Shown here piece after piece: positions 45,201 to 59,547 of a DNA stretch of 64,000 bases (position 1 is its first letter; every line of letters begins with the position of its first letter). The translations under genes and the position numbers were made by a program. The notes beneath the pieces are model-generated. The model was not told the DNA's origin, did no database searches, and saw nothing but the letters and a program-made list of their open reading frames with translations. The DNA lies in NCBI GenBank assembly GCA_034190875.2, contig CM067356.1, positions 61,180,343 through 61,244,342 of the forward strand, written 5' to 3'. This DNA comes from Urechis unicinctus (lineage: Eukaryota > Annelida > Polychaeta > Xenopneusta > Urechidae).

Positions 45201-46790
45201 TTGGTTCTGTGCTAATGCTGGTATCTTTTATTTGTGCCTATTACGTTGTTTTAACGGAATCAATTAGCTATCAGCATTGAAGCCTAAATCGAGTGGATTA
45301 GTGGTTACAAGGATCGTTTTGGTGACGAACGACTATGACGACGTTGAATGTCTAAGGCTTACACGGAACTCTGATATAGTGCATAAATAATAAGACATGG
45401 CAGACGAGTGAGGTTGTAATGGTTTATGTCCTTCAGCAAACACTTAGATGGTTGTAGTTGTTGCTATGATGAAATCGCTAGTTGCATGTTGATGCTCATT
45501 GAGTTGCACGATTATAAGCCCAAGACAACAAAAGCACACACCAACCCATTCGCAAACAGTCCCTCGCAATAGAGCATTTTAGGTCTGAGGCATATGTCGG
45601 ACTTTATAGTAACGTTGCACTTAATATACTCACTGACATTTAACATATACATGTATGCAGGGGTAAAAGTGTGTCAGACTATCAAATGACACAGACAGAG
45701 GCAATTATAAAGCATTTGAGACTAGTGACTGGATGATACGTTTGCAAAATCTGTTGGTTAGTTAGATCAACCAATTTCTTCATTGCAGTCCCCTAGTGGG
45801 AGCTAACCAAGAAAGACCCTCTATTTACTAGTTCGCTAGCCTCTGTTAATCTAACTGATATAGGAAACAACAAACAGAGCATCGTTTAACCGTTTTAAGC
45901 ATATATGCTGAATACGGTGGTATGTAGTAAAGACGAAGTGCTCAAATATATAATATGGAAATTAGCACATCACTTGTTGTTAACTTTAACTTGCGCAGTA
46001 ATAACCGTCCTAATATTTTACCAGAATATGTTTGATAGGAACATCGCTAAAGAAATCGTTATTCGTCATAACTACAGCCGTCATCGTCCAGATCAAAGCA
46101 TCTCGATTGAATACAGAACAGATAGGAAAGGTAATTTTACCAACAAATGAAAAATGCATGCAGACTGTTTTGTCGCATACTCCGCTTCATTCTCTTTGAC
46201 ACAGGATGCCTAATGTAATCAGCTTACCGCCAACATTGTCGATGGCGCGTTGCTAACTGCTCAGCGACCGACAAGCTTAGAGGAAAAAAACTGAAAACTT
46301 GGCTAAATAGGGCATTATTCATCATGTATGAAGGCGTGTTCAGCCTGCTTAGTGTATCTCAAATGGGTGCTGAACACATAAAAAGGGATTCTGGTCAACG
46401 AAGGCAAAGCACATACAGAATTATCTGTGTATTAAGCCCCATGAAATGATTACTCTATGATCGACAATTTTGTCGGCAATAGGCGTACAAGTCGCGCACT
46501 CCCAGTAGCAGTGTGTGATATGCAGCCCTGTCATTGAGGCGGCTGATAGCTCAACATAGAACCTGATAAGACTCTTTGACCAATATGCTTGTACATCATT
46601 ATCTGGTGTGATTTGTTTGAACAAGCTACCAGAGATGTGTTGACGATTTCGGGAAATATGAACATAAACTATCGCTGATTCACTTCTGTCATAGGGTCAG
46701 CAGGTCGAATGTAATGCTCAAAATGGTTCAACTGGAGGATCATAGAAGACCGCTGGGCCCATAAGGCCACCATTGCACTCTTTATCAACA
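39236..46790 (+). repeat. Large repeat unit, copy IV second part
   Basis: Runs from the 'gaagatctcttctctactg' block (about 39331) through 'gaatgggtcaacgactac' (about 39633), 'gaataagcggatcatttgtg' (40051), the conserved patch (41102), 'gagatgcattcgccagttg' (about 41971) and the 'ggctccgcagtcttgctgat' block (about 43719). Next come 'ggtcgacagattgccgatag' (about 45140), a repeat of the 'gatggttgtagttgttgc' block at 45450, and the unit tail again (45902-46690). Blocks present at 6600-8950 in copy I are missing. Positions 43860-44960 have only partial counterparts in copy V. The frame at 45905-46150 (81 codons from ATG, one hydrophobic stretch) is broken in copies I and IV first part. Confidence 0.75.
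44083..44130 (-). CDS. Doubtful first coding exon on the minus strand
   Basis: ATG starts 16 GC-rich codons (M-R-S-C-V-A-V-P-S-P-V-C-A-L-C-E) that end in phase 0 at a donor-like 'gtaaaataaac'. The segment has no counterpart in copy V, where about 600 bp are missing, so it may belong to single-copy DNA inside copy IV. A plus-strand frame over the same bases (43969-44163) lacks an ATG. The product is unknown and the call rests on composition and one splice-like site. Confidence 0.15.
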
Positions 46791-47204
46791 CCCTTACTAA
46801 CTTTGGGGACGTCCAATTGTTATCGAGCATACAGTTACTTACATGCATTGTATGACCGTTTTTGCTTGCCGCAAGATTATAAGTTTAAAATGACGTTCTG
46901 ATATAAATACTATTAATGCCTACACCCCACCTCTTTACGATCCACTACCAGCCCCACGCAATATAAAACACGATTATGGCGGTGCCAGCAAATTTGCTCT
47001 TTGTCAGTGGAAGCTTAAGGGGTAGTGCATTGTTTCTGTATTATTTGAAACAGTTTTCGGTTGCAATCCACTTGAGCATTACTCATGTTTACCAAATATA
47101 GGAAGTATTCCCAACAACATACAAATTACGATGCGTGTTTGTGAAGTGAGCAGGCTATCACACACGTATAAACAACAATATAGCGATGGTCCTTAGACAA
47201 CCAC
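46791..47204. other. Left part of island C, no gene seen
   Basis: Repeat homology fades after the 'gaccgctgggcccataa' segment, and nothing here matches other copies. It is AT-rich with no supported feature. Confidence 0.45.
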
Positions 47205-47541
47205 ATGCCGCGGTGCGATGAAGTGCCCATTGGAATGGATATAACCAACATTGGTATTGCTATGACAATTTACGATGTGATAAGGCTCAATGGGCTAATG
47301 CAGAGCGTGGATTTAATTTTGTACAGTACATCCGTCCCGTGCATTCTAATAGGTGTTATTTATAGTTGCAGTTGTCAATGCATGGTTATTTGGTTATGTT
47401 AAATTTCGGCAGCTAGTCCAGTACTGTGCAATTGCAATTGCCAGGAGGGATATAAGTGAGGGAAATTACCAAAGACAACAACAGCAATTTGCAAAGAGCA
47501 AGCTTCGATCAGTCACACGAGAGCCAAGATATGCCTTGTAG
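47205..47541 (+). pseudogene. Possible decayed membrane-protein gene
   Basis: An ATG-initiated 65-codon frame (47205-47402) starts M-P-R-C-D-E-V-P-I-G and carries a hydrophobic run around L-I-L-Y-S-T-S-V-P-C-I-L-I-G-V. It overlaps a second frame (47353-47541) that continues with L-F-I-V-A-V-V-N-A-W-L-F-G-Y and then a basic, glutamine-rich cytoplasmic-like tail (I-A-R-R-D-I-S-E-G, Q-R-Q-Q-Q-Q-F-A-K-S-K). The join needs a single-base shift near 47360 or a very short intron (a 'gtgtta...ttgcag' pair is present). A third hydrophobic frame at 47651-47929 lacks an ATG. The pattern is compatible with part of a multi-pass receptor, but no family motif was identified. Confidence 0.25.
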
Positions 47542-47616
47542 CAGCAAACGTCTTAATATTCCTAGTGGATTGCAAGAAATTGTGAGCGCCAAACTAAATT
47601 TAATGTAAAAGAATTA

Positions 47617-47627
47617 CCCCCCCCCCC
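47617..47627. repeat. Poly-C run
   Basis: Eleven consecutive C between the two groups of hydrophobic frames in island C. Confidence 0.9.
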
Positions 47628-47989
47628 GCTCTATATCTGCCTCCTGATACTTGAGCCCATCATTATACAACAAAAGCATTAAGATGTATAACGAGAAACG
47701 ACTGGACGATGGAGATAGTATTGAACAAGGTTATATCTATGTGATAGCAAATGGCATATATTATTCAATAACAATTGTTTTACACACCAGTGATATGTAT
47801 CAGATTTTATATAATTTTTTCAATAATAAGCAACCAAACCGTATGTTGTGGCTGGTAAATCTCGTAATGAAATACACCGAACGATACATTGCATTATTAG
47901 TTATATTATTACTTTGGTTTGTATTATGATATGGAATCCATCCGCATATCTACAGAATGCAAATATATATATATTTTGCATTAAAGCGA

Positions 47990-50900
47990 ATACCAGGGCT
48001 TCGTACTGCCGGTGATCTGACGAATAAGTCACGTCATCGCGATGGCTTATTTATTTATCCAGAGCCTTCACTACCATGATGTTGCCAGTTAGGTTGTCAA
48101 ACTAACGAATTGACCAAGAGTAACTAGTTAGCGATCACGATATTGTGGGCTTTGACATTCCAGGCTCGGTTAATATCCCATTGCTGTTAAAGTATCCGGA
48201 ACAAGATATTCTGTTTCTAATTATCAAATGCGAATTAGGAAGCTTATGTAATTGTTGAAAACTCTTGGCATACGTTTTTAATGTCATGTTAATCGACAAC
48301 GCTGTAGTGATATATGCCACGCCATTAAATCCAGATGTGCATAACATGTTAAGCTTTTCATTCAACCTGGGTTGGATGTGACTTATCATGTTCTCTTTGG
48401 TAAGCTATTCAGCCATTAATATGAAAAAGGCATACTCACGACTCACAATCCAAAAATAAAACATTACAGAGTCACAAGAAGCCTTCAATGGTAATGCTAG
48501 CCTCCAATTGCTTATTTGCACGGTGACGATATGACAAGCGTTCAGAGACTGCATGATATCTGTTATTACACCCCTGTTGCTGTGCAGGGACATTTGGCAT
48601 CATTGTTTTATGGAAGTGAAAGCAAATTTGAAGCATAACTTTAAATATTTATACTACTGTTGTGCTTATCTTCACTTTTATTATATGACGATCTCCTCTC
48701 TATTATAGCGCCGCACTACCCGCCTGGATAATAGGGAGTACTTGAGCACTGCCCCACATTCCCCTCTTAACAGTAAACGACGACATTTATGCCGATCAGT
48801 GGGTCTAATGGGGTATTAACCTGGCCCCTTAAAGTCGACTCCAAGTCTGGAGCTAGTCTCTTGGCACCGACAATTCATGTGAATAATTTCCTCTATTTGG
48901 AGTGCTTATTCTTGTTCGACGACTTCAGGTTATCACATGAAGGCAGCATTGGTGTGTACAGAATGGGTCAATCACTACGAAGATATGTTGAGTTAGGAAA
49001 CGCGATAACAACGGTGAATACCTGCGTCTGATAAAAACCTCTTGAATAGTGCAAAAAAAATAGACCATGACAGGAGAGTGTCGAGGTGATGGTATAATGT
49101 AATTTAGCAGACCATAAGATAGTCATAGTTGTTGGGAAAAAAATATCGCTGGTTGGATGTTGATGCTCATTGAGTGGAGCTATTATACGCCCTAGGTAAC
49201 GTTCATCATTCGGCCATGGTTAAAGAATCATTACAATAGGGCTTTAATTTGTTATCAGCTCTTACAAACAGGACCACGGATGCAGTGCATTAATCACCCA
49301 ATGCCATAGCTATGTCAAACAATTTGCCATTAATGATGGGTCAGCATTAATTTGTGCTGTACTGCGATCGACTCATCGCCATTACATTTCGCCTACACAA
49401 TGAATAAGCGGATCATTTGTGACCTGCTGTACTGTCTGGAAATCACACGCGTTCATTGGTAAGAAGCGTCACTTTCCTCTCACAATGACGCAATATTCTG
49501 CAATTATACATTGACATGATAACATGCGTATGAGAGTAAAGATGCTTCATCATATACATCATATTTTTCATTTGCTAGCGACACTTATTTATGTTCTACT
49601 GAACACAGTGAGAGTCTTCTTTCGTTTTTATAAAGATGGTCGACAATGTAGGGTCGTTTTGTACCACGGGCGCCTGTCTGATTAGGTGCCTTTTCCCATT
49701 GTTTTACTATCGTGGTCCTATAATGACAAAGAAAAGGTGCATACTACTGTAAATGTTGGTTAGTAAGATCAACCAGATCTTTATTGTTGTCATGGCAGAT
49801 CTGGCTCGTCCAATGCACTATAACAAGTAATAACGTAATGCACTACTGTCACAGACTGTAACATGTATGGAGATTGTCGCAACAGTGACCCTATTTATGT
49901 TAGATAGCCGGCAATCTAGTGCAACCCAGTCCTGAAGCTAATGCGAAAAGCATCACAGTTTAACGCCAGATTCACACTATGCCAATATATCGTTATACTG
50001 AATGCTTACTTTGACTGAAGGACTGCCCTCCGTTTAAGAGAGACTATTGTGTACTGCTACTGCACTGTACATTATCTGGCATAAGCAATTTTGTTAGCAT
50101 GCCTGACGCACTGGCTCATCAGTAATTTGTAAACGATAGTATATGGGGTTTGTGCTAATACGTGATGCCCAATATAAGCGGATATTAATCGTACGTTTGG
50201 AGGCCTGATGTCCATTGGATTTCCGTTCATAATTGTAAATGCTCTCAAACATTAAGACACATATTATGGGTGAAGTTTAAGTGATATCTGTCACATGCTA
50301 CTGAAACTAGCAGAAATGCTGATGACAATCACCTAAAAATAGTGGAATGAAATATGACTGTCATTCCATGCGATTCAATGCTGTACATATCTCGATATCG
50401 GAATTATTATAGTTCGCTTTGCATTGATTGTGATGATGAATATGTAATCATATCCGATTAGCCAATGCCATATTGCAATGGATGCTTCGCCATATCAGAA
50501 TGAATATATTCAAGCTAATGCAAATCGTATGTCTGTACTGCCGCCGGTCTGTCTGCAAAAGTCAATCACTGTAGCTTATGTACTAAGCAGCAGAAGCATT
50601 AATACAGCATTGCTCTACTCAGCACTAATGGTAACTAATCTAGATAAACCTGCATTTACTCACGGAAACGATATAATGATGGGAAGGCTGAATGCTGATT
50701 AGTTGCTGGCAATATCAATTTCTGACTTCTGCGATAATAATGAGCCAACAGAGACTAGTGTAAGCAGGGGATTAGTCCAAATCAGGTAAAGATGGTATTG
50801 TCAGGAATGAAAGGAAAATCGAAAAATGTGGCGGGAGAAGTGAATGAATGGAAGGAAACCGCATCAGACTGCTTGTTGGCTTGCTGTTAATGATAATAAT

Positions 50901-53900
50901 GATAACAATTATGTAGGTTTATGTTGTAGGCTGCAAAATAGAGCAGTTAGGTTTTGGAAGATGGATAAAATTAACACATGTATATCAATTCAGGCGGACG
51001 ATTAGGTAAAATGGTTTATGAAGATAGCTTTATCCAGATAAGATTAGATGGATGACGCATATTGCGGCCGTAAACAGGTATACTGATTGGTTTCAATTGT
51101 TATCGGACTATTTGTACGAACAAATACGGCGTTTTAGAGTTTGGGATTATCAAATATATTCTCCAAATGCCATGCATTAAAAGATGCGCTTATCTTTCTT
51201 CTACCACAAATGGTATTCGATATACAAACATGTCTGTTTGCACATCATTGTTCCTAATTCAGTCAGCGTGATATTGACGACAGAAACAAGTTAAATTATC
51301 AGCATGTGCTATTGTGAATGCTATATCGCCATAATCGTGGCTGTAAACATTTGTGTTAACCGTATATGTCCAACATTCAACTGTTCTGAAGGTTGTGATG
51401 GCATTGATGCGTTGAGTATTTGACCAAGTCTACGATGGAATATATCTACAGCATAAACATGTTTATTGTGTAGGACATTTTAGGAGTATTATATCTCTAC
51501 CATTGGTCTTAGACGGTCGCTAAGGGATGGCAATATTCCCGTGCTCAGTTACCTCGTGGAGATAAAGCTGAAATGGCTTCACCAGTGCCTTGTGCTGATG
51601 TAAGTTATGACCGACCGTATGATACGAGGGAAAGGGATAAAAAGATGCAATTATATACTTAGCCTCAACTCTGTGGATCAACGTGTAAATTCATTGAATC
51701 TGAACACGATTACGTGGGCGTTCATAAAACGGATTGGGCTTATAAATTTCACGCCATTGGTCTGTGCTCAGCAATAAATCAGTAATTGAATCAACTAGCT
51801 ATATATTGACTTTGCACTCGACGGGAAAGCATAGATAAATGTGCCTATGACGTATATCGTAATAGCAAATCACAAGCACGTTGGTTGTGCACAACATTTC
51901 ATGGGAATAAATTCTTGCTAGATGATTGGGATGACGCAACCCGCAGAAAGCAATAGTAAAGCAAACCTGATATACAATCATTAAGGAGAGAAGGTAATTA
52001 TTACCCATTCATCACAATTGATGACTCATTCATTGGTGCAGAGCACATCCTAATGACTTGGGTATCCATGAATGGTACATGCTTGGCTGAGAGTACACGC
52101 TATCTATCGTACCGAGCTGCAGCAGGGCGTTGTGCATCGCAGTGATTTGGCTTTTTGAAGACGGCAAGCATTAAAGCCATCTGAACATGATTGACATGAT
52201 TTGGGAAACGAAGAGGCGCTATGGTAAAAGAGCCAGTTTATTATTTTGAATGCACGCCCCATCATCTTCAGACAGGTTAATGTCCGAACTTGTAACTCCA
52301 AAGTCGGTGGGTATGTTGTAGCTAGCTGCACGGCGAGAAATAATCCCTCGCAGTTAGTTCATCCGTAGCGTGCCATAAATAACTGATTGCTTTGGCACCA
52401 CGCAATGATTACCAACAACTGATTTATATCTTCGTTTACTCACTATGTCCGTTGTGATTTCCGTAATGTCCATGAACATTTCTTATATAAACGAATTCCC
52501 TAGTAGCTGTTGCAGATGGGACAATGTTCATAAAAGCACTCAATCATTGACTAACCTCCTTCAGCAATGTCCTGAATCTGTAATGCTGTTTATGTCGATG
52601 GTAATGTTACTTGCGAAAGCTTTATGAGTTATTCAGAAACGCAAGCTGCATTAAATCGATTTTTACCCATTTGTGCCTTGTAGGTATGTACATCAAGCTC
52701 TATCTCTTTACTTCACCGACTTTCGTCCTTATTCATCTATCACTTATGTGGCAGCACGCGAGATGCATTCGCAGCTGTAATTATAACGCCCTCAGTTTGC
52801 CTTGACTAAAAAGTTTGGTACGATCATTTTTTGATTGAATACCACTCTCTGCTATTATACACGCATGAGCAAAAATTGACAATGGACGCTCAGTGCCCTC
52901 AAAAAAATGTGAATGCTTTTGTTTGGTCCCTTTGCCTTTTAATCTATTAATTTGCCAATGCCATCGGTAGTTTTGTACAATACACGTACGGCCATGCATG
53001 AACGGGCAATACAAACAATAAAAGTGAATGAGTTTAATCTTACCAGTAGCAAATTCTTTTAATGTATCAGGACATGCTTGTCAAAAAACTTATTTTGTGA
53101 GCTGTGGACACCTTCCTCTATATTTATCAGAAATAACCAACAATACATTCAAATAGGTTTGAAACATATATCAATCCATTGGTCCCTCGCTGTTGCACTT
53201 TCTGTCATAATAAATCCAAAACGCTTACAGTTTTGGAGACAAAGATCACAGTGATTTATAGTGCGCTTGTGGACAGGAAAATTTATTTGTACAATCACTC
53301 GTCGATTAGATATTTATTAGATTAATCAACTATTAGCAGTGAGATCGAGCAACAATTCATTCGAAGCACTGCAAAGAAACAGGTTCGACACCAATGGCTG
53401 TCCGCTTGCCCGGGACAGGTGATTTGTCATGTCGGACAAGTGTGTCTGTCGACTTGCCAGGGCAGTCTGTATGATTAATTTCCAGTATGAATATATAATA
53501 TCAATTGATTTGTCCAATCGGACGAGTGATTTTTATGAGCCGGGCATGTATTCTGCAACACCATGATATGTTGTTTCACGCTGGCATTTCAGTAATTACA
53601 GCTGTTACAGCCAACATTGTTATTTAAGTGGCTCGTATGCGATGGCTGATACCTCCTGCTTTGATAAAACATATTGGTAACTGCACAGGACCACGTTAAA
53701 TATCTAAGCGATCTCACATAGACACTGAATTATGCAATTAACTCTTGTATACCATCTTTGGTGCATTGATTAAACAGTGGTAGTGGAATAAAAATACAAA
53801 ACAATCAAAATATAGTTCTAGTATAAAAAACGGACAGAAATTATAGAGGATACATTAATATCAAGTCATATGATCAGAACAGAGTATGGAATACGCGTTT

Positions 53901-56900
53901 GGTTTATGAATTATATGGTACCATTGACTAATCAATCTTTGATATTTTTGTCGAATATTATCTATGTAATGTAATCTCCAGTCGTTCGTTCGTAGATATG
54001 GGGAATTCAAGTACTGCGTAATATAAATGCAGAAGAGACATCCTTTTGATGCGAGTAGATTGTTTGTAGAAGTTATGGTCTGCGAGCTCGCGGCTTCTGG
54101 TCACAATTTTTAATTAAATCTTGTCGATATTTGATGCCTTGATGAAAAGCCAGCAGCAGACCTTCCTACTTGCGTGGTACTAACGGCTTGGCGACCGGTA
54201 TGTGTATCATTGTGGAGCGAACCTAAAATGTTCTCAAAACCCGTCGCTGCATAGAGCATCATTTATCACGATTACAGATGTGCTCAGCCAGCTAACTGCG
54301 TCTCAAATGGGCACTGCAAATAGTGAAAAACGAATAATTTAAAATAAAAGCAATACGAATTATGTGTCTTCAACCTATTAACGTTCATCCCGCGATATTG
54401 CAATGAGCTACTATTTAGTGGGTCACAGTCAGGCGTACTGCTCAAACACACTTCCTATATAAGTGCATTAAACACAAAACGGTCACTGACGATCAATTGA
54501 AGAATTACGCCATATATGATCATAATCTTACCTCTGCAGCAGCAACACGTCCGTTTTCTGGTCGTACGCAATCAATTGAACGGCTTTATGCATAATACCT
54601 TGAAGGAAACTGTATTGCATTTAAGACACTGCACGCTGCCGAGTGATTGTTACACAAAGAACGTTTATTTGCATTGAGCTTCTTGCAGATTACATTATTG
54701 GAGGCATTTTGAGTGCTAACGAATCATTCACTTGTTTGAATAGCTAAGCGCAAATAATCTCATGGTCGTCTTTGAAACATCAAACATAATGGCATCAATC
54801 TTTGCAACCCGAGAATACAGTATACATGAGCTAATATAAATATGTTATGAATTGATCTGTCAGTACAGGAAAAAAATAGCTCAACATCTACATATACTTC
54901 AAGTTTTGTTCCGGATGTTTTCGCCGAGTAATGATTCACACGCATTTTACATTGTTATTGCGAATATTATTGGCGCTGCTACTGCAACTAGACTGATGCA
55001 GCGCATATTGCATAAGCTCTAACGATGAATAAGATTGCGTTAATATACTCTGGCCGTATATCTAGCATCATCTGTAAAGCGATATATCCGGTTTATAATT
55101 GGTCTGTTTTATAACTTTGCTGACTATTTCTGCGCTATAGAGATAACATTTGATGACGGTAGGACGGTCAGACGTGGCAGTGACAGTGCCACCCACTTCT
55201 TGTCCACTTGCTGTTTATTGATATTACTTTGTTCTGCACCATATCGACCATTTAGCGATCATATCACGACATCAAAACTGGCTTGAGAAGGGGAATCATG
55301 TGACATAGGAATTACCTCGTGAGATGGGTGCTGAATGTGGTTCCGGGACAGGACGAGTGGTTATCGGTACATCAATAGGAGTTCTAAGTCGCGGAACTTA
55401 TAACTCAATATGATCCTACTCACCAGCACCATCCTCCTACTTACTAGATAACCTTCGGTAATAAGGTTTGAAGTTAGACTTTGTCAGACTGCAAAATCAT
55501 CATATACACACTGATATGGGAAAATCGCCATATTTACGATTCGGCGATTCTTTACATCGATGTAGCTGATTGAAGATGAATAACATATTTGAATCACCAG
55601 ATTCACGACCGACGCTATCAGGTCTAATATCTCATGACAACTGAGGTTTTTGTTAAAGCACAATTGGCACAATACTGAGATGCTGTCATCTGTTTTGTTG
55701 TGTAATGCTTACAACGTGCGTATGTTGTAAGTCAGTGCTGTTGATATCATGCCCAAAAATGTCATTGGAGATGCTACGAGAATTTATCTATTCACCGCCC
55801 ACAACAGATCCCACCTAAAGTAACGATTAGATACGCCGCCTCTATCTAGAACACATCTGTGTCAGTGCAAACTAATTGTCCATTTGGTGTGGTGCTGTTG
55901 CCGGTGGAAGCAGTGTAATGTCTGGGCAACCCATCGGTCTAATCCCATCGCCACGCTTATCGTTGTTAGCCAACCTGAGCTTAAAACCAATTGGAATTCA
56001 TCAAATATATGGAGCATTCGGAGCAACATAAAAAGTATGCTGTATGTTAGTGATATTAATAGGCAATTACTTCCGCATAGACACATTAAAGCGCATGTTC
56101 ATAGACCAGAACGGGTCGTTATGCAATGAAGTGAATATTAGAAAGGACAAATGAGTTTTGTTATGGGAACAGGATGATGAATTTACAGGATCAATTCATT
56201 GCCGCGAAGATTCAACTGCAAATCAACCTTATCAAAGTTATTAAGTTGGTGCGGCGCATCATTTGATTCCATACGTTTGTGTGCAATACACAGCAGAAAT
56301 ATGTTGGGATAGCGCTGATGCGTCATTCCGAGCCAAGCGCGGTACAATTCTAATTCAGTGTGTATAATGATGCAGATTTGTATCATAAAATAAGCAAGCC
56401 AATAGTCAGCACTAATCTAAATATAAGCTACAATGGCGCATGCATATATACTGCCCATATCCTCTGTATTTGGTTCACTTAGACATTTTGTTCGGAAATC
56501 ATACATTGATCGATTATTGAAACAATCACATACACATATTCAACAAAATGAATTGATGGCATGCAAACCGGACCAACACATTACAGGTCAACTCATTCAA
56601 TAATATTAATTTAGGTATTTGCATTCATAACATTTCTAACTTATTTAATTAACGCTTGGGTTTGTTTGCAATGAATAACTGTTTGGCTGTTAATAGCAGT
56701 GTAACAGCGTAATTAATCAGCCCTTGGCATACAATGTCTTAATTGCAAATCATCATCCATCCATTTGTTACGACTCTATAGCTGCGATTCGAAATATTGA
56801 TATGTATTCTATCTTTATATGGTAAGATATTGTTTACTGTCTGTAGTTTGACTAGTACGTTTCACCTCTTATAATCAGGGGTTTTAAAATCAGTTTCATC

Positions 56901-59319
56901 TATATTCAACTTACCACACAAAATAAATTATTGCAAATGGCAAAAACATGATGTATTGGTGTTCAGAAATTCAACTTATCATCGCCACTATGTGGTTCGC
57001 TTGCAAAGTTTTATACGCATTTGCATGCATTGGAAGGTAACAAATGTGACGCTTTATTGCCAGTGCAAGCTGCTACATGTCATGCTCAGTTTTTAGTCCA
57101 TTTGGCTTCTTTCACTGTCCGACGCAGTAAGAGCTTACTCGTGTTCCGAGCGGATCGCTTGTCTGGATTCCTCATATGCTACCTACCTCGTGTCGCACAG
57201 CAAAACAATAATAACATCCCAGGTAGGTATTACTACATTATCACATGTCATGGGAAGGAGCTCCGCAGTCTTACTATTGTACTGCATCACGAAAAAATTA
57301 CGAACCACTCTGAGCAGCGGGAACCACTGTAATTAAGATATACCACGGATTATGATACATTTTCTGTTACATATCAAATAGCAACGACTTATTGATAACG
57401 TTTGGCATAGCATCACTCTCGGTGTTGAGCCCGGCGTCACGTCCGTCAGCTTCCTTAACTCTGCCGCATCGCGATGGCACAGTTTTTGCCCTGATATATG
57501 AATACGATTTTAGCCGAATTACTTACTTCGATTGTGACATGTAATTAGCTTATGTTATAATAGCTGCTGTTCTGCATACATAATCTTGGGACTGTTTTGC
57601 GTAAGCGTCATTGACACTTCGTGTGAGCGCTTCAGTTCAACCTTTAAAACATCAACAAAGCCTTTGATTTCATCGCCGATTTACCGAGTTACATTCTTTT
57701 GAAGCTGCCCTGACTCGGGATTGACGTTCTAAGATCATTCTGGTTACCTTTTATGTCAGCTTAGCATGTTACTACGTTTTAGCCGTAATTGTTTGATTTA
57801 ATTTACAGAGAAAAATCTGTGCACTAATTGGTTATTCTTGAATATGGACGATGTGTACTTATAGCAAAATACATATACATATAGTCTGAGTAAACAATTA
57901 TGCCAAGGACTATGCAGTAACATACCTTCACTGTGACGCTATAATGAACGCCGTCCGAACGTTGGAGAAACCTGCATCTTGCATGTATTATGTTAAAAAC
58001 AGTTGGTAAACAATCAAAAAGATGAAGAATCGCGTAACAGTGTGGCATTGCTTGTGAATGCACGAACTGTAACTGGTCGTGGTCATGTTTTGCTCTGAAC
58101 CACTCTGTGCTGAGTTAGTACGATAGGTTATAAAATGGATGCAAATGTGATATCGATGATGAATTATTTGCTGCTTGCTGGCATTCCGTTCCACGCATGA
58201 GAGGTTTAGGTCGACAGATTGCCGATAGGTAGCGCTTCCTCTCAAATGTAATGGCAATGAATATAGTCAACTAAGCTTCGTTCTGAGTTTTTACGGGTAT
58301 CTGCCGATTGTGCTGTTTCCGATTTTTTCACGGTATCGATGAGCTATCAGCTTTCAACTGAGGGAATCATCCTGCATGAAAATTCAATTTGATCGGAGAA
58401 GCATCCCAATATCACACTCTCTTCATAGCAACGCATGATTCTGATGATAAGATATCGCATGCTTCATTTTGTTGTTTCCTTTGAATTTCTTATCCCTGGA
58501 AAAGAAAAAGAAATGACAAGGCTGCGTAGTTTATGTGAATCTAACAATGACTCAGGGGCTAAATTGTCAATTTGATATATTTTTTGGTTAAACTGCTAAT
58601 TCTTGGATTGGTGGTTGCGGTAGATGTAATAACAAATTTTGTATGCAATTGTAGTTATCATACAAATGTGTGACAAGATAGCTTCCGGGTGTCGTCGTGA
58701 GTATTTGCTAAGCATTATGGTCATTCGTCAAACAAAGGATTGGCATAAACTGCTGCGCAATATTCTCTGGGTTTACTAAAAGATACTGAGCCTAAAATAT
58801 ACGCTAAGGTATCTATCAATAATCCACTTATAATATCTAACATGTTGCCTTACTATCTTAGAGGCACAGACAATTGCGGTGCCGTAATCATATAGTCAGA
58901 CAGCAAAGCGAGTATATACTTGATGTTTGTGCTGCAGAGTGCATCCTCGGAAAATAGTCCCTACCTTCGATATTAAGAGCACATTTCGGTCTAGACATAT
59001 TTGGTAATTACCAATAAGCCATTGTCAAGTGTATATCATTTAGGAAGAGCGAGTCATGGTCTGAAATGCGAGAGGCAGTGTATGCTTGCATTTGTCATAA
59101 GTGAAAGCCTTAAGCTCCAGATTGATTGGTTGTGTGAAGTAATTGATACAATAGCTATGTAAACAGCCTGTAAATCGACAAATGGTAATTCCGTACATTA
59201 ATTACGATTTCGAATTTTAGCAAAGTATATGATTGAAATAACATCTTAAATAAATGTCCTCGCGCTAGCTCGCGAGCCGTTTTATCACATTGTAGCTTTG
59301 AATAGATATACCTTGCCAC
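47990..59319 (+). repeat. Large repeat unit, copy V (most complete)
   Basis: Contains nearly the whole unit in order. Landmarks include 'gtgatctgacgaataagtc' (48014), 'gacgatctcctctctatta' (about 48686), 'gaatgggtcaatcactac' (48961), 'gaataagcggatcatttgtg' (49403), the conserved patch (50542), 'gagatgcattcgcagctg' (about 52761), 'tacgcaatcaattgaacgg' (about 54566), 'cacttgctgtttattgata' (about 55205), 'gtgttccgagcggatcgct' (about 57139), 'ggtcgacagattgccgatag' (about 58209) and 'gagtatttgctaagc' (about 58699). A 0.2-kb insertion and a deletion of about 0.8 kb lie at about 53387-53590. It ends near the (TA)n tract. No intact frame is shared with other copies. Confidence 0.8.
53387..53575. mobile_element. 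Short GC-rich insertion of unknown type in copy V
   Basis: About 190 bp with no counterpart in copies I, II, III or IV, replacing the segment matching about 15865-16710. It contains internal echoes ('cgcttgcccgggacag' and 'cgacttgccagggcag'; 'tcggacaagtg' and 'tcggacgagtg') and imperfect inverted pairing between 'gacaggtgatttgtc' and 'ggacaagtgtgtctgtc'. It could be a short nonautonomous element or filler DNA from a repaired break. No target duplication was recognised. Confidence 0.4.

Positions 59320-59547
<228 letters not shown>

Noticed and set aside
45905-46150. 81-codon ATG frame with a hydrophobic segment in copy IV
   Set aside because: Some length differences between copies are multiples of three, but the frame has stops in copies I and IV first part, and no splice or start context supports it.
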